Part shown: positions 11,554 to 21,995 of the stretch, in pieces
How the letters are laid out: each line of letters opens with the position of its first letter
Position numbering within the stretch: position 1 is the first letter of the stretch
Assembly (NCBI GenBank): GCA_017654935.2
Contig: CM065699.1
Span: 11,433,966 to 11,497,965 of the forward strand
DNA: 64,000 nucleotides
Origin: Phymorhynchus buccinoides
Taxonomy: Eukaryota; Mollusca; Gastropoda; Neogastropoda; Raphitomidae
Direction of reading: 5' to 3'
Notes under the pieces: model-generated
Told to the model about the DNA's origin: nothing
Seen by the model: the letters and a program-made list of their open reading frames with translations, nothing else
Database searches by the model: none
Translations under genes and position numbers: made by a program

Positions 11554-11644
11554 GTGAACCACCACCTCTACTCTCTGTGCTGAAGGTTTTTGTTTGTGTG
11601 TGTGGTGCGTGGTAGACCAGTGGTCTAAAGTCTGCTATTTGTTT

Positions 11645-13555
11645 GCATCCACCCTAGACCTATATAGATTGGGATCTGACGACGTGCTGTCACACGCCTA
11701 TTATTACATCCCTTTGCATCTCCCTAAGAACAACTACAAAGAACAACACTGGAGAAAATCATCACATAAGCGATCAAATCCAACAGTCTCCCAACACAGG
11801 CCCACTCCCTCATTACAGCAGAACCCCGTGAACCCCAACAACCCAGGCCGCCCCATAGTGTCGGAGAACAAATCTCTATGTTCCTTGATCAGATCCTCCA
11901 AACTATCGTGTCCCACCTCCCCACATTTGTTAAAGACACCTCCCATGCCCTACAACTCCTGGACAATTTCTCCTTCCCAACTGACCCACACCACATATTC
12001 CTCTTCACTATGGACGTCACCTCTCTGTACACAAGTATCCCTCACAAGGAAGGCCTCACTGCTCTCAAACATTTTCTCTGTCGTGATTCAAGAAAACTGC
12101 CTACCACCACTCTTCTCCGTCTAGCTGAACTTGTCTTCACTCTAAACTCTTTCCAATTTGCTGGCCAGCACTACAGTCAAGCCTGTGGCGTAGCAATGGG
12201 GACACGCCTCTTTGTCGGTTTTATTGAGGAACAAATCTTTCACGGTTACCCAGACCTTCTGCCAAATTTTTTCCGCCGGTTTAACAATGACTGTCTCGGC
12301 ATCTTCACAGGCCCTCTCAACAAACTCCAGGCTTTCATCACCTTTGTTTCCAATTTCCATCCTGCTCTCAAATTCACACGAAATTACTCAAACCAGCCTG
12401 TCTTTCCTTGACATTCTCATCTCCGTAGATTCATCATTACAGCTCCATACATGTGTTCTACTCACACTCTTATCTTCTTTTCTCTCCCAATCACCCTCAG
12501 TCTACAAAAACCAGCATCCCCTTCTCTCAGTTCTTACGCCTCAGCCACATCTGCTCATAAGACTGACTAGCCAAGCCAGACTTATGTTCACATTTTTTGT
12601 CAGACATGGCTACCCAGCCAACATTTGCAAACAGGCCCTTCAGAGAGAGAGTCCATTTCCAGACAACAAGCCCTCACACCTGCTGACAAATCAAACACTT
12701 ATGACCGCCCTATCCTGTTTCCAACAACATCTTCATCAAAAACATTCTTTTGCGCCACTACCACTTACTTCAAAGTGAACCATCCCTCCAGTCCACTTTC
12801 TCCAAACCCCCTCTCGTCGCGTATAAACAAGACCAAAACCTGCATGACCACCTTGTCAAAGCTAAAGTGTCCAGCCCCAAACCCACAACCATGCACACGC
12901 AGCCCAGCACCCAGCCTTGTGGCTCACACACATGCAGATGTTGCAGCCACATCAACACAGTCACCACTCTGCGCATTGCCTTAAAGGCCCCTTTCAAATC
13001 AGACACTCCTCCAACTGAAAAACCACACACATCGTCTATGCCATCACTTGCTCCCAATGTAGCAAAAACTGCATTGGAGAGACTTACCGCACCTTAGCAG
13101 AGCGCTGCATAGAACACCTGGACGCCATCACTTGCTCTCAATGCAGCAGCTACATCGGAGAGACTTACGGCACCTTAGCAGAGCGCTGCATAGAACACCT
13201 GGACGCCATCACTTGCTCTCAATGCAGCAGCTACATCGGAGAGACTTACGGCACCTTAGCAGAGCGCTGCATAGAACACCTGGACGCCATCACTTGCTCT
13301 CAATGCAGCAGATACATCGGAGAGACTTACGGCACCTTAGCAGAGCGCTGCATAGAACACCTGGACGCCATCACTTGCTCTCAATGCAGCACAGTCTACA
13401 TCGGAGAGACTTACGGCACCTTAGCAGAGCGCTGCATAGAACACCTGGACGCCATCACTTGCTCCCAATGCAGCACAGTCTACACTAGAGAGATTGGCCT
13501 TATCATCCCTTTTCATCCCAAGTCTTCACCCACCTGCCTGTCACCCGCTGAAAAA
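11645..13555 (+). mobile_element. Degenerate Penelope-like element (RT plus GIY-YIG)
   Basis: Frames shift several times, but the order is that of Penelope-like elements. It has GRPIVSENKS (about 11,850), then FTMDVTSLYTSIPHKEGL (about 12,005) and YSQACGVAMGT (about 12,172). At the catalytic site is RFNNDC, where the family has an R-F-I-D-D pattern, so the first Asp is lost. FHPALKFT follows, then a thumb/linker with NLHDHLVKAKV and a Cys/His-rich HTCRCCSHI, and a GIY-YIG-like ITCSQCSKNCIGETYRTLAE (about 13,045). The insertion is in the host-gene orientation, in intron D-E, and is not functional. Confidence 0.85.
13037..13500 (+). repeat. 81-bp tandem array of the GIY-YIG segment, ~5.5 units
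   Basis: A parent copy (84 bp, with SKNCIGETYRTLAERC) is followed by units encoding ITCSQCSSYIGETYGTLAER-like 27-residue repeats in a continuous frame. Later units carry a 3-bp insertion. All derive from the endonuclease core of the surrounding Penelope-like element. Confidence 0.9.
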
Positions 13556-13570
13556 GAACAAGCATTCATC

Positions 13571-15270
13571 AGAGTGCACTGTCTGATGGTTGAGGGATGT
13601 ACAATTCGATGGAAGGCGCTTGGTTCCCTTCCTTGTTTTGCATGTTGTGTTAGATATAATGCAGCACTGTCTGATGGTTGAGGGATGTACAATTCGATGG
13701 AAGGCGCTTGGTTCCCTTCCTTGTTTTACATGTTGTGTTAGATATAATGCAGCACTGTCTGATGGTTGAGGGATGTACAATTCGATGGAAGGCGCTTGGT
13801 TCCCTTCCTTGTTTTACATGTTGTGTTAGATATAATGCAGCACTGTCTGATGGTTGAGGGATGTACAATTCGATGGAAGGCGCTTGGTTCCCTTCCTTGT
13901 TTTGCATGTTGTGTTAGATATAATGCAGCACTGTCTGATGGTTGAGGGATGTACAATTCGATGGAAGGCGCTTGGTTCCCTTCCTTGTTTTACATGTTGT
14001 GTTAGATATAATGCAGCACTGTCTGATGGTTGAGGGATGTACAATTCGATGGAAGGCGCTTGGTTCCCTTCCTTGTTTTACATGTTGAAACAACCACACC
14101 TACATACAAACACTGGTACAAACGTGTTAGATATAATGCAGCACTGTCTGATGGTTGAGGGATGTACAATTCGATGGAAGGCGCTTGGTTCCCTTCCTTG
14201 TTTTACATGTTGTGTTAGATATAATGCAGCACTGTCTGATGGTTGATTCTTACATGTTGTGTTAGATATAATGCACTGTCTGATGGTTGAGGGATGTACA
14301 ATTCGATGGAAGGCGCTTGGTTCCCTTCCTTGTTTTACATGTTGTGTTAGATATAATGCAGCACTGTCTGATGGTTGAGGGATGTACAATTCGATGGAAG
14401 GCGCTTGGTTCCCTTCCTTGTTTTACATGTTGTGTTAGATATAATGCAGCACTGTCTGATGGTTGAGGGATGTACAATTCGATGGAAGGCGCTTGGTTCC
14501 CTTCCTTGTTTTGCATGTTGTGTTAGATATAATGCAGCACTGTCTGATGGTTGAGGGATGTACAATTCGATGGAAGGCGCTTGGTTCCCTTCCTTGTTTT
14601 ACATGTTGTGTTAGATATAATGCAGCACTGTCTGATGGTTGAGGGATGTACAATTCGATGGAAGGCGCTTGGTTCCCTTCCTTGTTTTGCATGTTGTGTT
14701 AGATATAATGCAGCACTGTCTGATGGTTGAGGGATGTACAATTCGATGGAAGGCGCTTGGTTCCCTTCCTTGTTTTACATGTTGTGTTAGATATAATGCA
14801 GCACTGTCTGATGGTTGAGGGATGTACAATTCGATGGAAGGCGCTTGGTTCCCTTCCTTGTTTTGCATGTTGTGTTTATAATGCAGCACTGTCTGATGGT
14901 TGAGGGATGTACAATTCGATACATAATATAATGCAGCACTGTCTGATGGTTGAGGGATGTACAAATGGAAGGCGCTTGGTTCCCTTCCTTGTTTTGCATG
15001 TTGTGTTAGATATAATGCAGCACTGTCTGATGTTGAGGGATGTACAATTCGATGGAAGGCGCTTGGTTCCCTTCCTTGTTTTGCATGTTGTGTTAGATAT
15101 AATGCAGCACCACAATTCGATGTTTTGCATGTTGTGTTAGATATAATGCTGATGGTTGAGGGATGTACAATTCGATGGAAGGCGCTTGGTTCCCTTGTTT
15201 TTGTGATATCATATAATGCAGCACTGTCTGATGGTTGATTCTTACATGTTGTGTTAGATATAATGCAGTG
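13571..15270. repeat. 88-bp satellite array, ~19 units
   Basis: Units contain gcactgtctgatggttgagg, ggcgcttggttcccttcctt and gttagatataatgca. They are nearly identical from 13,576 to 14,870, with one 30-bp insert at 14,089. From 14,870 to 15,270 they are broken by internal deletions. Open frames on both strands are artefacts of the repeat. Confidence 0.95.
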
Positions 15271-15722
15271 GTAAAGGTAAAGATGTGCCCCCCCACCCCT
15301 CCTCCATTTTTCAGTTGTTTCCATTTTTTAAATCTTGCCTTTTTTACTGCAGATTGAGTACTTCATCCTCTTTCGTTTGCTATATTTAACACTAATTTTT
15401 ATCCATTTACATAATTAAACGCATGCATTAAATAATAGTAGAAGATAAAGGCAAGACAGAAAAAAGCAATGAACCAGGACTGTGACAAATGCTCCGCGGC
15501 TGTTGTGTGTACTGCACTACATACTATTAGATAATGGCCTTTATCATGACTGTAATTAATTATTCAACAAAGATAATTAGCTGAAAAGGTTAATGAAATA
15601 CAGCTTCATGTTTGGTAAGAAAGGCATGTGTGAAAATGCGGGGAGAGCTGAGAAATGTAGGGGGGGGGGCACATCTTGACCTTTACCAATGCAGTCAGTG
15701 TGGTGGTCTTGTTGGTGCGCAG

Positions 15723-15850
15723 TCTCTGATGGACGATGCGGATAGATGTCGCAGGAGGATGGGTGCGGCCTCTGACCTCATCAACGGGCTGTCGGGAGAG
15801 AGGGAGCGATGGACGGAGCAGATGAAGGAATTCAGGGCGCAGATTGAGAG
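15723..15850 (+). CDS. DNAH8: Dynein exon E: stalk coiled coil 2, end; GC donor
   Basis: Encodes SLMDDADRCRRRMGAASDLI, then NGLSGERERWTEQMKEF and RAQIE plus AG of a split Arg codon. The acceptor is ggtgcgcag. The donor reads GAGAG|gcaagt, a GC donor with otherwise consensus context. The nearest GT, four bases on, would break the frame with the next exon, so the GC-AG reading is preferred. The segment returns from the stalk to the AAA ring. Confidence 0.9.
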
Positions 15851-15856
15851 GCAAGT
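15851..15856 (+). promoter_or_regulatory. GC-type 5' splice site (gcaagt)
   Basis: Exon E ends GAGAG|gcaagt. GC-AG introns form a small fraction of metazoan introns and normally have a strong consensus around the GC, as here (AG|GCAAGT). Confidence 0.8.
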
Positions 15857-16127
15857 CGCACCACTCTCTACGCTCCTCAGCTTTTCACTGGTTGTACTGA
15901 CAAGTCCAAATGTGAAGTGGAAATAAAGTCTCATGAAGAAAATTTGTTAATGGGAGAAGCAATGGGAGGGGGGGAAACAAAGATCAGTGAACAACAGAGG
16001 TCTCCTTTTGCATGGTAGGGTTGGATTGAAAAGTGCCAAGATCTAACGTGAATGTAAACACACTTGCACTCTCCAACTTTGTTCTTATCCTGTGTGTTTT
16101 GTGTGAGGGGGTGCATTTGTTTGTTGT

Positions 16128-16505
16128 TCTCGGGCAGTGGTGGATGCCTCGTGCCTCCATACGGGGAGCTGGATGATCCCTCCTCCTCCACGTGTCTCTC
16201 CCTGTGGGGATACCAGGGAGTTTCTCAATACAAGTAGTTCCCCCAACTTCTGTGCTAGCAACTTCCTCTAATCTATCACTTTCTTTGACTCTGCCTTTTC
16301 TTTTTTATTACTATCATCTCCTATTTTTCTGACTTATTAGCCCATTCTCCTGTTTTTTGTTTTTTTAAATCTTCCAAATAAGTTTCTGATTTGAGCTCCT
16401 CTGAAATTGGAATGTGTTGGCTGAATGCAGGTGTGTGTGTAGATTAGTGAAAACTTACCTTACCCATTATGGCCATATGTCCTGGGAATGCTGAAGAAGA
16501 AGTTT
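16128..16505 (+). mobile_element. SINE-like repeat with (GAA)n-type tail, family L
   Basis: A ~400-bp element with cgtgtctctccctgtgggga, ctctttgactctgcc and a tail ending gctgaagaagaag. Shared with 26,268-26,503 (3' part), 52,995-53,416 and, inverted, 59,880-60,100. It encodes no protein; the class is uncertain. Confidence 0.6.
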
Positions 16506-16673
16506 GTTGTTGGTATGGGACGTGCACAGGTTCCTGTCAAACTGATAGTCTTTCATAAGACACAAGGTGTAGACTCATTCTCTAACAGTTATGGTCCCTA
16601 CACTGTTTGATGGGGTGTATTTTGTCGGGTTAAAGCTAGAAGGTGCTACCAGCCTTCCTCATTCTGTTTGTGA

Positions 16674-16825
16674 TACAGTGGAACTTCCCTTAATTAAGAC
16701 TTACTACTATGAGACATTGCCCTTCTTTGTAAGTATTAAAATTACCTCCCTTATGCAACCCCCTCCCATTTTAAGACCTTACTTTGGATGATTTTTCAAG
16801 GTCTTAAAAGGGAGGTTCCACTGTA
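16674..16825. mobile_element. TA-flanked inverted-repeat element, family D
   Basis: Termini TACAGTGGAACTTCCCTT and AAGGGAGGTTCCACTGTA bound ~150 bp. TA flanks and CAGTG ends resemble Tc1/mariner-type MITEs. Further copies at 44,562 and 46,443. Confidence 0.75.
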
Positions 16826-16854
16826 GTACCTTCTGGTTTTCGCCTGATAATTTG

Positions 16855-17135
16855 TTCAGGCTGATAAGGGACGTTGTGCTGCTCATTGTCCTGTTCTTCT
16901 GTCCTCACAAGGCGACGAGAAGTGGACGCACTCTGTGTATTTGCTGTGCAGGTTGATAGGGGACGTTGTGCTGCTCACTGTCCTGTTCTTCTGTCCTCAC
17001 AAGGCGATGAGAAGTAGACGCACTCTGTGTATTTGCTGTGCAGGTTGATAGGGGACGTTGTGCTGCTCACTGTCCTGTTCTTCTGTCCTCACAAGGCGAC
17101 GAGAAGTAGACGCACTCTGTGTATTTGCTGTGCAG
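16855..17135 (+). repeat. 92-bp direct repeats carrying the exon F acceptor junction, 3 units before the exon
   Basis: Copies start at 16,860 (diverged), 16,952 and 17,044, each cag|gttgataggggacgt-like with the first ~25 bases of exon F. Each is followed by ctgtcctgttcttctgtcctcac and a filler. The real exon starts exactly 92 bp after the last copy. Confidence 0.93.
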
Positions 17136-17304
17136 GTTGATAGGGGACGTGCTGCTGTGCACTGGGTTCTTGTCCTACTCTGGGCCCTTCAACCAGGACT
17201 TCCGCCTCCTGCTGAACAAGGAGTGGGGCCGCCTGCTCAAGGACAACAAAATCCCCTACACCGACTCCCTCAACATTGTGGAGATGCTGGTCGCACCCAC
17301 CACC
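17136..17304 (+). CDS. DNAH8: Dynein exon F: start of AAA5
   Basis: The first base completes the split Arg codon. The exon then encodes LIGDVLLCTGFLSYSGPFNQ, DFRLLLNKEWGRLLKDNKIP and EMLVAPTT (donor ACC|gtgagt, phase 0). FLSYSGPFNQ is a family signature just after CC2. Upstream, three direct 92-bp repeats carry copies of the acceptor and about the first 25 exon bases. Downstream, the last ~25 exon bases plus donor are repeated once at about 17,430-17,466. Confidence 0.94.
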
Positions 17305-17550
17305 GTGAGTTGCCTCAGTAGCATTGCTTCAGCTTGGCATGCACCCATACAGACATGCACTTGTTATGCATGCGTGCGCTCTCATTGTGAAAGCGCGCGC
17401 ATCACACATTCTCTCTATCAAACGTTGGTTGTGGAGATGCTGGTCACACCCACCACTGTGAGTGGCTTTAGTACCTTTACCTCAGCCTAACTTCGTGTTT
17501 CTACCTGAAATTAACCTGTGGTTTCACCTGTCATTAACTTGTTATTTCAG

Positions 17551-17619
17551 GTGGCAGAGTGGAACCTGGAGGGTCTGCCCAATGATGAACTGTCTACACA
17601 GAACGGCATCATTGTCACC
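17551..17619 (+). pseudogene. Truncated duplicate of exon G with intact acceptor
   Basis: Repeats the ttatttcag acceptor and about 68 bases of exon G (one Met-to-Leu difference in [12 protein letters not shown]). It then runs into intronic cctgtcattaacctg sequence. It has no donor at the break, and its frame meets TAA at 17,626, so inclusion would truncate the protein. Confidence 0.8.
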
Positions 17620-17679
17620 TGTCATTAACCTGTGGTTTCACCTGTCATTAACCTGTTGTTTCACCTGTCATTATTTCAG

Positions 17680-17835
17680 GTGGCAGAGTGGAACATGGAG
17701 GGCCTGCCCAATGATGAACTGTCCACGCAGAACGGCATCATTGTCACGCAGGCTGCACGCTTCCCTCTGCTCATCGACCCCCAGGGACAGGGAAAGATCT
17801 GGATCAAGAACCGCGAATCAAAGAACCAGATGCTG
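17680..17835 (+). CDS. DNAH8: Dynein exon G: AAA5
   Basis: 52 codons, phase 0 (acceptor attatttcag, donor CTG|gtcagt). It encodes [19 protein letters not shown], then [19 protein letters not shown] and [15 protein letters not shown] partial copy of its first ~68 bases with an intact acceptor lies 129 bp upstream at 17,551. The downstream copy is chosen because it alone has the full conserved sequence and a donor. Confidence 0.94.
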
Positions 17836-18134
17836 GTCAGTTTCTCCATTGTTCCATTTCACTTCCTCTCTCTTTTTTGACCTCCTGCTTCAATGGTTTG
17901 CGGTCAAAGAAGAGCTGTTGAGTAAGTAAAGCCCATTTTTTGTATATGAAAAAGCATTCATAATCCGCTTTTACATCCTCCATCCTGAAACAGGCTGTCA
18001 TTTTTTTAGACTTTTCGTGAATTTGGACTTTTTGAGATTTTGTGAGACTTTTGCACTAAGGATGAATGTAAACTTTTATGAGATTTGCCGTCTATTTCCA
18101 ACGCTGTAGATGTTTGTGTTGGCGGTGCTTTCAG

Positions 18135-18290
18135 CTGACCAACCTGAACCACAAGTACTTCAGGAACCACCTGGAGGACGCGCTGGGCCAGGGCCGGCCT
18201 CTGATGATTGAGGACGTCAACGAGGAGCTGGACCCAGCCCTGGACAACGTTCTGGAGAAGAACTTCATCAAGAGCGGCTCTGCCTTCAAG
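18135..18290 (+). CDS. DNAH8: Dynein exon H: AAA5
   Basis: 52 codons, phase 0 (acceptor tgctttcag, donor AAG|gtaatg). It encodes [40 protein letters not shown] and [26 protein letters not shown] is strongly conserved in AAA5. The last 78 bases are repeated at 18,321-18,398 with their own donor. Confidence 0.95.
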
Positions 18291-18320
18291 GTAATGATGA
18301 TGATGAGGATGATGATTTAG

Positions 18321-18398
18321 GACATCAACGAGGAGCTGGACCCTGCCCTGGACAACGTTCTAGAAAAGAACTTCATCAAGAGTGGCTCTGCCTTCAAG
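18321..18398 (+). pseudogene. In-frame partial duplicate of exon H
   Basis: A near-identical second copy of the last 26 codons of exon H ([12 protein letters not shown] through SGSAFK), preceded by gatgatttag and followed by the same gtaatg donor. It is 78 nt and phase 0 to 0, so inclusion would keep the frame and add 26 residues. The sequence before it is gatgat-rich rather than pyrimidine-rich, so use is doubtful. Third-position differences (for example ctagaaaag for ctggagaag) show it is not a perfect recent copy. Confidence 0.7.
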
Positions 18399-19459
18399 GT
18401 AATGATGATAATGATGATGATTGGGCTAATTTTCTGTTTTTATTTGTCTGGGAAAGATACTTTAACTTTAAACCATTATTTTTTGACAATGTCAATGTCA
18501 TTCATTCATGCTCTCATTTATTCCTTGTCTATCTATGTAGGATTTATGATACAATATACACATAATTTATGTGTGATTGGTAAACAGATCAAGAAGGACT
18601 GCTACCTATGTTGACACTTCCCTCACTCGCATGTGTATTTTGTTAGTAGTACAGCACTTTCACAACCCCCACTTTGTAAAGCAAAGACTGCACATAATAT
18701 GCATATGTAACACCTCAGTTGTTAAAATGAAAAGTAACCCAGCTATAAAACAAAGCACAGAAAACACATCACAGAGCACTCTCCTTTAGCTCCTGACCAG
18801 GAAGCGGGCAAGGCGGAAACTGGAAGTGGGCGGTAAGGTGAGATAGCATAGGCACCATGTGTCAGATGAGGTGGAATTGTGTGTGTTTGATGGTTGGCAT
18901 CATTGCGGCTTTGAGCAAAGCAATGTATCTCAATGGAATACAGAGTGTTTCCTTCCCAACCCCTTTCAGCATAGTTCATCACCATTTTGGGGGTCTATGA
19001 AGTACTATGATCATAAAGGACCCTCTAAAATAATGTGCAGGGGTCCCATGGATGCATTGAAAATGGGCTAAGCAACAAACCATAGTCTTTGCAGACATTC
19101 AAGTTATGACCTATCAAGGAACTTTCAACATCCATTGTTTTCACTTCTAGGCCTAATTCATTGAACTAATTTCACCAATTTTTTCAGTCTCTTCTCTTCC
19201 CTGACTGTCATTGACCGATTCTTTTGCTTACCTCTGTGTGTGTGTGTGTGCATATGCGTTCATGCGAGCACACATTGATATTCTGAAAATTTATGTCAAG
19301 CAACTCAGGTGCACTTGAAATAGTATTCTTTTTAGCATAATTTGCAATGTAATGGGGACCATCTATCCCTCCTCTAGGACCCTCTATACCGTAAGTGAAG
19401 GATTCCCTGGGACCCTTTATTTTGATGGACAATTGAGGTGACTGTTGTTCCCATGGCAG

Positions 19460-19642
19460 GTGAAGGTCGGGGACAAGGAGTGCGACGTGATGAAGGGCTT
19501 CATGCTGTACATCAGCACTAAGCTGCCCAACCCTTCCTACACCCCCGAGGTGTCCGCCAGGACCTCCATCATCGACTTCACTGTCACCATGAAAGGCCTG
19601 GAGGACCAGCTGCTGGGACGGGTCATTGTCGCCGAGAAGAAC
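19460..19642 (+). CDS. DNAH8: Dynein exon I: AAA5
   Basis: 61 codons, phase 0 (acceptor ccatggcag, donor AAC|gtaaga). It encodes [40 protein letters not shown] and [21 protein letters not shown]. The stretch is nearly invariant across axonemal heavy chains. No edge duplication is visible. Confidence 0.96.
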
Positions 19643-20250
19643 GTAAGAGTCCTGCATGAGTCCGCCTTTGGTGGTGCATAAGGCGTTGTCAGTCGTTTTC
19701 AATGAAAGTGCGCTTCTTCCAGTGATGTCCTATTTTGACCTATTAAAACTGAAAATGCCCTATTGTGTTCTCCCCTGTCAGGACAAATGGCTGATTCAAA
19801 TTTTAACACTGGCATGCTTTGTCTTATGGTTTTTGCAAAAGCCAGGACATTGTCCTATTGATTTCTCTTGTCTCAGGACAGTTCGTCCTATCACTTTTCC
19901 ATCCTCGGTACATCACTGTTCTTGGAAGCATCCTTGCAAAGTTCTACCATTCAAAAAACGACCGTTTTTTCCATTGTTGCCAATTTTATCTGAATAAAGC
20001 AGTATGTTCAAGTTCCAGCCCAATGTGCAGGAGCTTCAGTTATATCCACCCCTGTTGTGGGAAAATCCTTCAACAATGAAAAAAAAAATCCTACAGAAAA
20101 ACTTCCCCTCCCATTCTGATCAACAAAAATGTTATCAAGTTGAGTTTCAGGTTTGGGTTTTTGTGAATTCTAGTTCCAGGTTTGTGGAGCTCCTGGCAGT
20201 TGCACCTCTGTATGCATGCAGATTATTGCGGTGATTTAACTGCCTTTCAG

Positions 20251-20355
20251 GAACTGGAGCAGGAGCGTGTGACCCTGATGGAGGAGGTGACAGCCAACAA
20301 GAAGAAGATGAAGGAGCTGGAGGACAACTTGCTGTATCGACTCACCTCAGTGCAG
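20251..20355 (+). CDS. DNAH8: Dynein exon J: helix following AAA5 core
   Basis: 35 codons, phase 0 (acceptor ctgcctttcag, donor CAG|gtcagt). It encodes [19 protein letters not shown] and then [16 protein letters not shown], the highly conserved helix leading towards the buttress/AAA6. The last ~60 exon bases plus 24 intron bases form the unit of the 84-bp array that follows. Confidence 0.95.
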
Positions 20356-21031
20356 GTCAGTTAACACCAGTGTCTGTTCAACAACAAGAAGATGAAGGAG
20401 CTGGAGGACAACTTGCTGTATCGACTCACCTCAGTGCAGGTCAGTTAACACCAGTGTCTGTTCAACAACAAGAAGATGAAGGAGCTGGAGGACAACTTGC
20501 TGTATCGACTCACCTCAGTGCAGGTCAGTTAACACCAGTGTCTGTTCAACAACAAGAAGATGAAGGAGCTGGAGGACAACTTGCTGTATCGACTCACCTC
20601 AGTGCAGGTCAGTTAACACCAGTGTCTGTTCAACAACAAGAAGATGAAGGAGCTGGAGGACAACTTGCTGTATCGACTCACCTCAGTGCAGGTCAGTTAA
20701 CACCAGTGTCTGTTCAACAACAAGAAGATGAAGGAGCTGGAGGACAACTTGCTGTATCGACTCACCTCAGTGCAGGTCAGTTAACACCAGTGTCTGTTCA
20801 ACAACAAGAAGATGAAGGAGCTGGAGGACAACTTGCTGTATCGACTCACCTCAGTGCAGGTCAGTTAACACCAGTGTCTGTTCAACAACAAGAAGATAAA
20901 GGAGCTGGAGGACAACTTGCTGTATCGACTCACCTCAGTGCAGGTCAGTTAACACCAGTGTCTGTTCAACAACAAGAAGATAAAGGAGCTGGAGGACAAC
21001 TTGCTGTATCGACTCACCTCAGTGCAGGTCA
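20356..21031 (+). repeat. 84-bp tandem array of the exon J donor junction, 8 units
   Basis: Each unit has 24 intronic bases beginning gtcagttaacaccagtgtct, then ~60 bases identical to the end of exon J, ending cag|gtcag. Units differ by about one base (gatgaagg to gataaagg in the last two). The 240-codon open frame here is a frame-shifted by-product. Confidence 0.95.
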
Positions 21032-21254
21032 GTTTGCCCCTGTTAACACCAGTGTCTGTTCAACTATAAACAAAGGAATCACAAGAAATTAACTGTTATC
21101 ACTCCACCCTACTCCCACTTCTTTTTATTATTTTGCCAAGGCTTAACTATGGACTATAGTAAAGAAGTAAAGAGACCATCCCACATCAGTATTTAGTGAG
21201 AAAGTTTGTTTTTTTACATATTTTTTAGTAGGTCTCACATTGAATTAAAAGTGT

Positions 21255-21500
21255 TTAACCCTTTTATCACCACTGTCGCCTCTTGGCACCACAATGATTT
21301 AACACCCATGTTACTGAAAGGCATCAAATGAGGGTCTGGTATCCAGTGACCTTATGTTCTTACTTTTGGGAGGTAAGGATAGGCCCTATTTTATGCATGT
21401 CACAGAGGAATCCACAATATTGCAGACAGAATCTTTTCTTTACCCAAGTAAGGTTAATGGAATTTTTTTGCTGAAAAATGGCTGGTGTTGAAAGGGTTAA
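21255..21500 (+). mobile_element. piggyBac-like non-autonomous element, family B
   Basis: An intact 246-bp copy with TTAA at both ends (21,255-21,258 and 21,497-21,500) and termini cccttttatcacc and ggtgttgaaaggg. Confidence 0.8.
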
Positions 21501-21879
21501 AGATTAGTTAGAGAAAATCCAATTTCCCTAAAATGAGCACAATAACTTGCATCATTTCCATTTTGCGGCACAGGTTGTTTTGACAAGACAAGACATTGAC
21601 TCACGTTGGGCTGGATATGCAGTAATATCCAATTAGTAATTATTTGCAATTAGAAGAACCAATTTATTGACAGAAAAAGCAGTCTGTTGAATTAACTGAC
21701 TTCCTTATTAGGGACTAAATGTGGGTATGAGTCAGTAAGGTATTCAGAAAGGCCAATGGTTCCAAGATGGAAATCGTCAATGACTTGCATTTTTTTACTT
21801 ATAGTGTCACAGACAGAACTGAATATAAACTACAGTATTTCCATCTTATACTCCAGCTTACACACTCCATTCAGTGTAT

Positions 21880-21995
21880 GACCCTCTTTCTCTCCAGATC
21901 CATAGGTATAAGCTTTCAACTGTTGGTCGGCGCTCTTTTGCTGTTTTAGGACTGACCCTTTGGAACAAACTTCCTCTCTCCCTCCGTTTTATTGG
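21880..21995 (+). pseudogene. Short LINE ORF2 C-terminal fragment
   Basis: Encodes RRSFAVLGLTLWNKLPLSLR, the RSF...LWNxLPxxLR signature near the end of many Jockey/CR1-type LINE ORF2 proteins. Only this tail is left, abutting the DIRS-like remnant. Confidence 0.6.

Noticed and set aside
13541..15324. Open frames of 60-237 codons on both strands
   Set aside because: By-products of the 88-bp satellite; the peptide is the repeat read in rotating frames.
20370..21092. 240-codon open frame with a 28-residue repeat
   Set aside because: It is the exon J array read out of frame with the dynein; 84 bp being a multiple of 3 keeps it open.
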